A DNA stretch of 64,000 bases from the NCBI GenBank assembly GCA_026707285.1, contig JAPOXD010000010.1, positions 62,001-126,000 on the forward strand, given 5' to 3'. The position numbers and the translations under genes are program-made. Positions 60,137 through 64,000 of this stretch are shown here, piece after piece. This stretch comes from Chloroflexota bacterium. Its GTDB lineage: Bacteria > Chloroflexota > UBA11872. Numbering within the stretch: the stretch's first letter is position 1; each line of letters opens with the position of its first letter. A model generated the notes under the pieces. That model searched no databases, was not told where the DNA came from, and saw nothing but the letters and a program-made list of their open reading frames with translations.

Positions 60137-61246
60137 CTAGGTGAGGGAGGCGAGGCGCGCGGCGTGGCGCCCCGGTTCGGTCAGCCGCAGGCGGTCGGCG
60201 TCGCGCGTGACCAGGCCGCGGTCGGCCGTCGACTGCACCACGCGTTCGGCGAAGTCTGGCTGCCACCGCATGTGTCGCTGCATGTGGTCGATTCGGCTCT
60301 CGTCGTCGGCGGCGGGCGTTCCCTCGTGCGTCGCCAGGTGGATCAGGAGCAACTGCCGGGCGAATTCCCAGCGCTGGCGCCCGCGACGCCGCGCCGTGAC
60401 CAGCAGGCCACGCTCGGGCGCCAGCAGCAGGGCGAGGACGAACACGACGCCAACGACCGTGGCCATGGCGCCGGCGATGTTCGCGTCAAGGGCGCGCGCC
60501 AGCCAGTACCCACCGATGGCGCAGACGGCCCCAATGGCCACGCTGAGCCCGAGCAGGCGCGGCAGTCGATCGGTCAGCAGGTGCGCCGCCGCGGGCGGAC
60601 CGATCATCAGCGCCACCACCAGGATGCTGCCAACCGCGTCGAACGCGCCGACAGCCGTGACCGACACCATGCCCATCAAGCCGTAGTGAATCAACGCGGG
60701 CGAAAATCCGAGCGCCGTCGCCAGCCCGGCGTCGAATGTGGCCACCTTGAGCTCCTTGTAGAACGCACCGCAGACCGCCACGTTGATGAGCAAAATGCCG
60801 CCCATCACCCAGAGCGCCACCGGCCCCAGGTCCAGGCCGAACGGGGTGAAGCGGTTGAACGGGGCAAACGCCAGCTCCCCGAGCAGCACGGCGTCGCTGT
60901 CGAGGTGCACGTCCCCCGCCAGGGCCGAGATCAGGATCACGGCGATGGAGAATAGGGCGGGAAACACCAGCCCAATCGCCGTGTCCTCGCGAACCAGCCC
61001 GGTCCGGTTGACCACCTCCACCAGCGCGACCGTCGCCAGCCCCACGATGGCCGCGCCGGCAATCAGCAGCGGCGATCGCAGGTCGGCCACGATGAAGAAC
61101 GCCAGCACGATGCCCAACAAGACCGTGTGGCTGATGGCGTCGCTCATCATGGACATCCGTCGCAACATCAGAAAGGCGCCGGGAATCGCGCACGCGGCGG
61201 CCACGACGACCGCGACGAGCTGAACTTCGAGCTGCGCGGGCGTCAC
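60137..61246 (-). CDS. Zinc/manganese-type ABC importer permease 2 with C-terminal winged-helix-like extension
   Basis: The product has 369 residues. Residues about 1-278 are an ABC-3 type permease with eight or nine helices and family blocks RRMSMMSDAISHTVLLG near 29, REDTAIGLVFPALFS near 86 and GAFDAVGSILVVALMIGPPAAAHLLTDRL near 204. About 90 further residues form a soluble domain with helices and a final VVQSTADRGLVTRDADRLRLTEPGRHAARL, which reads like the recognition helix and wing of a winged-helix or DtxR-type domain. The GTG start overlaps the upstream permease stop (GTGA). It is the last gene of the importer unit. Confidence 0.9.
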   Translation of the reverse strand: MTPAQLEVQLVAVVVAAACAIPGAFLMLRRMSMMSDAISHTVLLGIVLAFFIVADLRSPLLIAGAAIVGLATVALVEVVNRTGLVREDTAIGLVFPALFSIAVILISALAGDVHLDSDAVLLGELAFAPFNRFTPFGLDLGPVALWVMGGILLINVAVCGAFYKELKVATFDAGLATALGFSPALIHYGLMGMVSVTAVGAFDAVGSILVVALMIGPPAAAHLLTDRLPRLLGLSVAIGAVCAIGGYWLARALDANIAGAMATVVGVVFVLALLLAPERGLLVTARRRGRQRWEFARQLLLIHLATHEGTPAADDESRIDHMQRHMRWQPDFAERVVQSTADRGLVTRDADRLRLTEPGRHAARLASLT

Positions 61247-62376
61247 GGAGCGCCGGCCTGAGTCGCGCGCAGGCGCGCTGCCCGGGAGGCTCTCTCGCGC
61301 CCCATTTCGGTTAGCGTCCAGGCGTCGCCGGAGGTGCGACGAGCGAGACCCTGCGCGGCAAGCTCCCCCAGCGCGCGATCAACGACCGCTCGGCCGCGAA
61401 TGGCGTATAGCGCGGCGATGTGGTGCGCGTGGTCCGGCTCGCGCGAGTGCTGTGCCGAAAGCGCCGCCAGGTCGCCAAGCACGGCCTCCAGGGCCAGCAG
61501 CCGGCGGCGGCGCCAGGCGCGGATTCGCGCCCACGCGACCCCTCGGCGTGGCGCGAAGAGCAGCGACAGGACTACTAATCCCGTCGCGACCAGGACGATG
61601 GTCGGCCCCGTGGCGGTGTGCGCCGTCGTGCTGATGACCGAGCCGGCCACGCCGGCGGCCGCGCCGAGCACAGCCGACAGGAGCACCATCACACCGAGGC
61701 GGTCGGTCCACTGGCGCGCGGCGGCGCCGGGCGCGACCACCATGGCGCTCATCAGCACCACGCCGACGGTCTTGAGCCCCACCACGATGGCGATGACGAG
61801 CAGACTGGTGAGCAGCACGTCCAGCCGGCGCACGGGATAGCCCAGCGAGGCGGCAAAGTCCGGATTGAAGCTCAGTAGCTTGAACTCCTTCCAGAGCACC
61901 AGCAGGACCAGCACCGCGACGGCGCCGACGGCCGCCATGGTGATCACGTCGACTTCGAGCAGCGCCGCTGCCTGGCCGAAGAGATATCGATCCAGCCCGG
62001 CCTTGCCGGCCGCCGGCTGTCGTTGAATGAACGTGAGGACCACGAGTCCGGCGCCGAAGAACACGCTGAGGATCAGGGCCATGGCCGCGTCGGCCTTGAC
62101 CCGCGACGCGCGGACGATTCCGATCACGGCCAGCGCCGCCACCCAGCCGGCCAGCGCCGCGCCGATCATGAGCACCAGCGGCGTCCGGCTGCCGGTGATG
62201 AGGAACGCGAGCGCCACGCCGGGCAGCGCAGCGTGGGACATGGCGTCGCCCAGCAGCGCCTGCCGCCGCAGCACGGCGAATGCGCCCACGGCGCCGCTCA
62301 CGACGCCCAGCGCCGCCGAACCCAGCGCCACCGTGCGCAGCGTGTAGTCGAAGAGCAGGTCGCTGAAAATGTCCAC
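61243..62376 (-). CDS. Zinc/manganese-type ABC importer permease 1 with C-terminal winged-helix-like extension
   Basis: The start is taken at GTG 62376 (MDIFSDLLFDYTLRTVALG), since upstream codons overlap the ATPase gene and do not resemble permeases; this gives 377 residues. Family blocks are RRQALLGDAMSHAALPGVALAFL near 38, KADAAMALILSVFFGAGLV and VGVVLMSAMVVAPGAAARQWTDRL. The last 90 residues are soluble, contain HSREPDHAHHIAALYAIRG and end RALGELAAQGLARRTSGDAWTLTEMGRERASRA, a helix plus wing pattern like that in the partner permease. A His cluster (HAHH) in this domain could bind metal. It lies 34 bp after the ATPase gene. Confidence 0.9.
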   Translation of the reverse strand: MDIFSDLLFDYTLRTVALGSAALGVVSGAVGAFAVLRRQALLGDAMSHAALPGVALAFLITGSRTPLVLMIGAALAGWVAALAVIGIVRASRVKADAAMALILSVFFGAGLVVLTFIQRQPAAGKAGLDRYLFGQAAALLEVDVITMAAVGAVAVLVLLVLWKEFKLLSFNPDFAASLGYPVRRLDVLLTSLLVIAIVVGLKTVGVVLMSAMVVAPGAAARQWTDRLGVMVLLSAVLGAAAGVAGSVISTTAHTATGPTIVLVATGLVVLSLLFAPRRGVAWARIRAWRRRRLLALEAVLGDLAALSAQHSREPDHAHHIAALYAIRGRAVVDRALGELAAQGLARRTSGDAWTLTEMGRERASRAARLRATQAGAP

Positions 62377-62410
62377 GGGGACGCCCGTCAGTTCCGCCGG
62401 CTGGAAGCGT

Positions 62411-63226
62411 TCACGGGGTCGATTTCGGGCTCGTCCCGTTCGCGTGTCCGCCAGCGATGCCGGACACGCGCCCACCGTAGGTCACCCGCAGGTTCTCTTC
62501 GATGAACACTTCCGCGACCGGTCCGGCCGCGATGCGGCGCACGTTGAGCAGCGTGACCCAATCGAAGTACTCCGCCACGGTCTGCAGGTCGTGGTGCACC
62601 GCGACCACGGTCTTGCCCTCGGCGCGCAGGGTTCGCAACAGGCTCACGATTGCCCGCTCGGTGGTGGCGTCCACGCCCTGGAAGGGTTCGTCCATCAGGT
62701 AGACCTCTGCGTCCTGCACCAGCGCTCGAGCCAGGAACACGCGCTGCTGCTGCCCGCCGGAGAGCTGGCTGATCTGACGATCGGCGTAGCTCTCCATGCC
62801 AACCTGCCGCAGCGCGGCCAGCGATCGCCGGCGTTCCCTCGCGCCTGGGCGCCGGATCCAGCCCAGCCGTCCGTAGGTCCCCATGGCGACGACGTCGCGG
62901 ACCGTGGTGGGAAAGTCCCAGTCCACGCTGCTGCGCTGCGGCACATAGGCCACCAGGTGGCGTTGCGCGCGGTAGGGCCGCCCCAGGATGCGCACCCGCC
63001 CGGCAGCGGGCCGGAGCAGACCGAGGATGGTCCGCAGCAGGGTCGTCTTCCCCGCGCCGTTGGGACCCACGATGGCCATCAACACGCCGCGCGGCACCTC
63101 CAGGTCCACGTCCCACAGCGCGGGGCGCTGGTGATAGGCCAGCGTGACGTCGGTGGCCTCGACCGCCAGCGGGCCGTCAGCTTCCGCCGCAGCGGCGCGC
63201 GCCGTTTGGGTGGCTGTTGCGCTCAT
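62411..63226 (-). CDS. Zinc/manganese-type ABC importer ATPase
   Basis: The product has 271 residues. Walker A is GPNGAGKT at 54-61, the signature [15 protein letters not shown] lies near 153, Walker B is [12 protein letters not shown] near 174, and the H-loop is VAVHHD near 208. The sequence [25 protein letters not shown] is typical of the manganese/zinc (MntA/ZnuC/TroB) group. Its ATG start overlaps the binding-protein stop (ATGA), so all four importer genes are closely linked. It powers metal uptake through two different permeases, as is usual when two permease genes are present. Confidence 0.95.
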   Translation of the reverse strand: MSATATQTARAAAAEADGPLAVEATDVTLAYHQRPALWDVDLEVPRGVLMAIVGPNGAGKTTLLRTILGLLRPAAGRVRILGRPYRAQRHLVAYVPQRSSVDWDFPTTVRDVVAMGTYGRLGWIRRPGARERRRSLAALRQVGMESYADRQISQLSGGQQQRVFLARALVQDAEVYLMDEPFQGVDATTERAIVSLLRTLRAEGKTVVAVHHDLQTVAEYFDWVTLLNVRRIAAGPVAEVFIEENLRVTYGGRVSGIAGGHANGTSPKSTP

Positions 63227-64000
63227 TCGCCCGACAGCCCGCTGACAATCGTGTCGATGTTGTGGCGGATCATGCCCAGGTAGGTGCCTTCCGGCGTGCC
63301 TGCGGCGCCCATGGCATCGGAGTAGATCTCGCCCCCGACGACCACCGTGTGCCCGCGCGCGCCCGCGGCTTCGATAACGGCCTGCACGCCCTGATCGGGC
63401 ACCGAGGACTCGATGAAGACGGCGCGAATTCCGCGGTCGCTGATGAACCGCGCCAGGGCTTGCACGTCGGCAGTGCTCGCCTCACTCTCGGTGCTGATGC
63501 CCTGGAGGCCCCGCACCTCGAAGCCATAGCGCCGAGCGAAGTAGTTGAACGCGTCGTGGGCGGTGACCAGGGCGCGAATCGCCGCATCCAGCGTGTCGGC
63601 CTGCTCGGTGACATAGGCGTCCAGGTCTTCGATTTCGGCGACGTAGGCCTCGGCATTGGCGCGATAGGTCGCCGCGCCGGCAGGGTCCAGGTCGACCAGA
63701 GCGTCACGGATGCTGGCAACCACGACAGCCCACAGGCCCAGATCGAACCAGACGTGCGGGTCGTACGCGCCCTCGAACTCGGGCGGCGCCAGCAGCTGGC
63801 CGCGGTCGATGCCGTCCGTCACGCGCACCGACCGCACCCCCAGGTCCTCCATGCGCTCCAGGACGCCGGTCATGCCCGCTTCGAGGTGCAGGCCGTTCCA
63901 GAACACGGCGTCGGCCGACTCAAGACGGGTGATGTCGCTCTCGCTGGCGCGGTAGAGATGGGGATCGACGCCCGGCCCCATGAGCGCGTGCACCTCCACG
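63223..64000 (-). CDS. Zinc/manganese ABC importer solute-binding protein (ZnuA/TroA family), N-terminus outside the window
   Basis: The frame is open to the right edge, so the signal peptide and first strand are missing; 258 residues are visible. Metal-binding positions can be read: His in [10 protein letters not shown], His in AYDPHVWFD, His in [10 protein letters not shown] and Asp in [10 protein letters not shown]. His at the third position is the zinc or mixed-metal pattern of ZnuA/TroA, whereas manganese-specific PsaA-type proteins have Glu there. [16 protein letters not shown] is a strongly conserved family block. No His-rich loop is present. It is the first visible gene of the importer unit. 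Confidence 0.94.
   Translation of the reverse strand, partial: VEVHALMGPGVDPHLYRASESDITRLESADAVFWNGLHLEAGMTGVLERMEDLGVRSVRVTDGIDRGQLLAPPEFEGAYDPHVWFDLGLWAVVVASIRDALVDLDPAGAATYRANAEAYVAEIEDLDAYVTEQADTLDAAIRALVTAHDAFNYFARRYGFEVRGLQGISTESEASTADVQALARFISDRGIRAVFIESSVPDQGVQAVIEAAGARGHTVVVGGEIYSDAMGAAGTPEGTYLGMIRHNIDTIVSGLSGE

Noticed and set aside
58221-60266. A 681-codon minus-strand frame overlapping the FAD oxidoreductase and sialidase-like genes
   Set aside because: It is out of frame with both real genes on the same strand, is very Arg-rich and contains no domain pattern.
1-64000. CRISPR arrays, tRNA or rRNA genes, insertion sequences and prophage
   Set aside because: I saw no regularly spaced direct repeats, no tRNA-like cloverleaf, no rRNA sequence, and no transposase, integrase or phage structural proteins.

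Overview
The window is high-G+C bacterial DNA with tightly packed genes, no rRNA or tRNA genes that I can see, no transposase, no phage genes and no CRISPR array. The gene mix suggests a Chloroflexota bacterium, plausibly a marine or sponge-associated lineage such as SAR202. It includes enolase-superfamily enzymes, phytanoyl-CoA-dioxygenase-like oxygenases, a luciferase-like flavin monooxygenase, hydantoinase/oxoprolinase subunits, many Asp-box sialidase-like proteins, and a solute-binding lipoprotein with a long Ala/Pro/Thr linker. This assignment is inference from family content; no marker gene such as 16S rRNA is present.

Layout. Positions 1-7040 hold the C-terminal end of a carbohydrate-binding-like protein, a mandelate-racemase-type enolase, an M81/MlrC peptidase and a convergent hyuA-hyuB pair. 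Positions 7115-19876 hold a sialidase-like protein, a GH42-like protein, a RidA protein, a low-G+C zinc-ribbon protein, a PH-domain membrane protein, a sulfatase, an SRAP protein, two phytanoyl-CoA-type dioxygenases, a stand-alone GyrI-like domain and a Gfo/Idh plus TIM-barrel isomerase pair. Positions 19951-26492 are a complete Opp/Dpp-type ABC importer (genes in the order A-B-C-D-F on the minus strand). Positions 27000-36095 hold a second GH42-like protein, an 11-Asp-box propeller, a putative glycosyl hydrolase-like protein, an HpcH/HpaI aldolase, a sialidase-like protein and a second isomerase. Positions 36272-47009 hold a VOC protein, two HdeD-like membrane proteins, a DapA-family protein, a third dioxygenase, a sialidase-like protein, a Gfo/Idh enzyme, a dimethylformamidase-large-subunit homologue and a PLP decarboxylase. 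Positions 47025-60082 hold a zinc alcohol dehydrogenase, an alpha/alpha-toroid protein, a luciferase-like monooxygenase, another sialidase-like protein, a class III aminotransferase, a duplicated DUF4352-type protein, a GNAT enzyme, SnoaL and SDR enzymes, and a translationally overlapped set (FAD oxidoreductase, sialidase-like protein, alpha/beta hydrolase). Positions 60137-64000 are a zinc/manganese-type ABC importer.

Working model (inference). The Opp/Dpp importer brings in oligosaccharides or similar compounds. A set of enzymes without visible signal peptides (five sialidase-like, two GH42-like, sulfatase, GHL10-like) then processes them inside the cell. Gfo/Idh dehydrogenases and isomerase-fold proteins could cleave glycosides by oxidation and elimination, and the enolase plus HpcH/DapA aldolases could degrade the resulting sugar acids. 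Both GH42-like proteins appear to lack the usual acid/base glutamate.

Between genes there are several palindromic repeat families, including three copies of an 8-bp-stem hairpin with a fixed tail and two copies of an approximately 85-bp inverted repeat placed between convergent genes. No dedicated DNA-binding regulator is encoded anywhere in the 64 kb.
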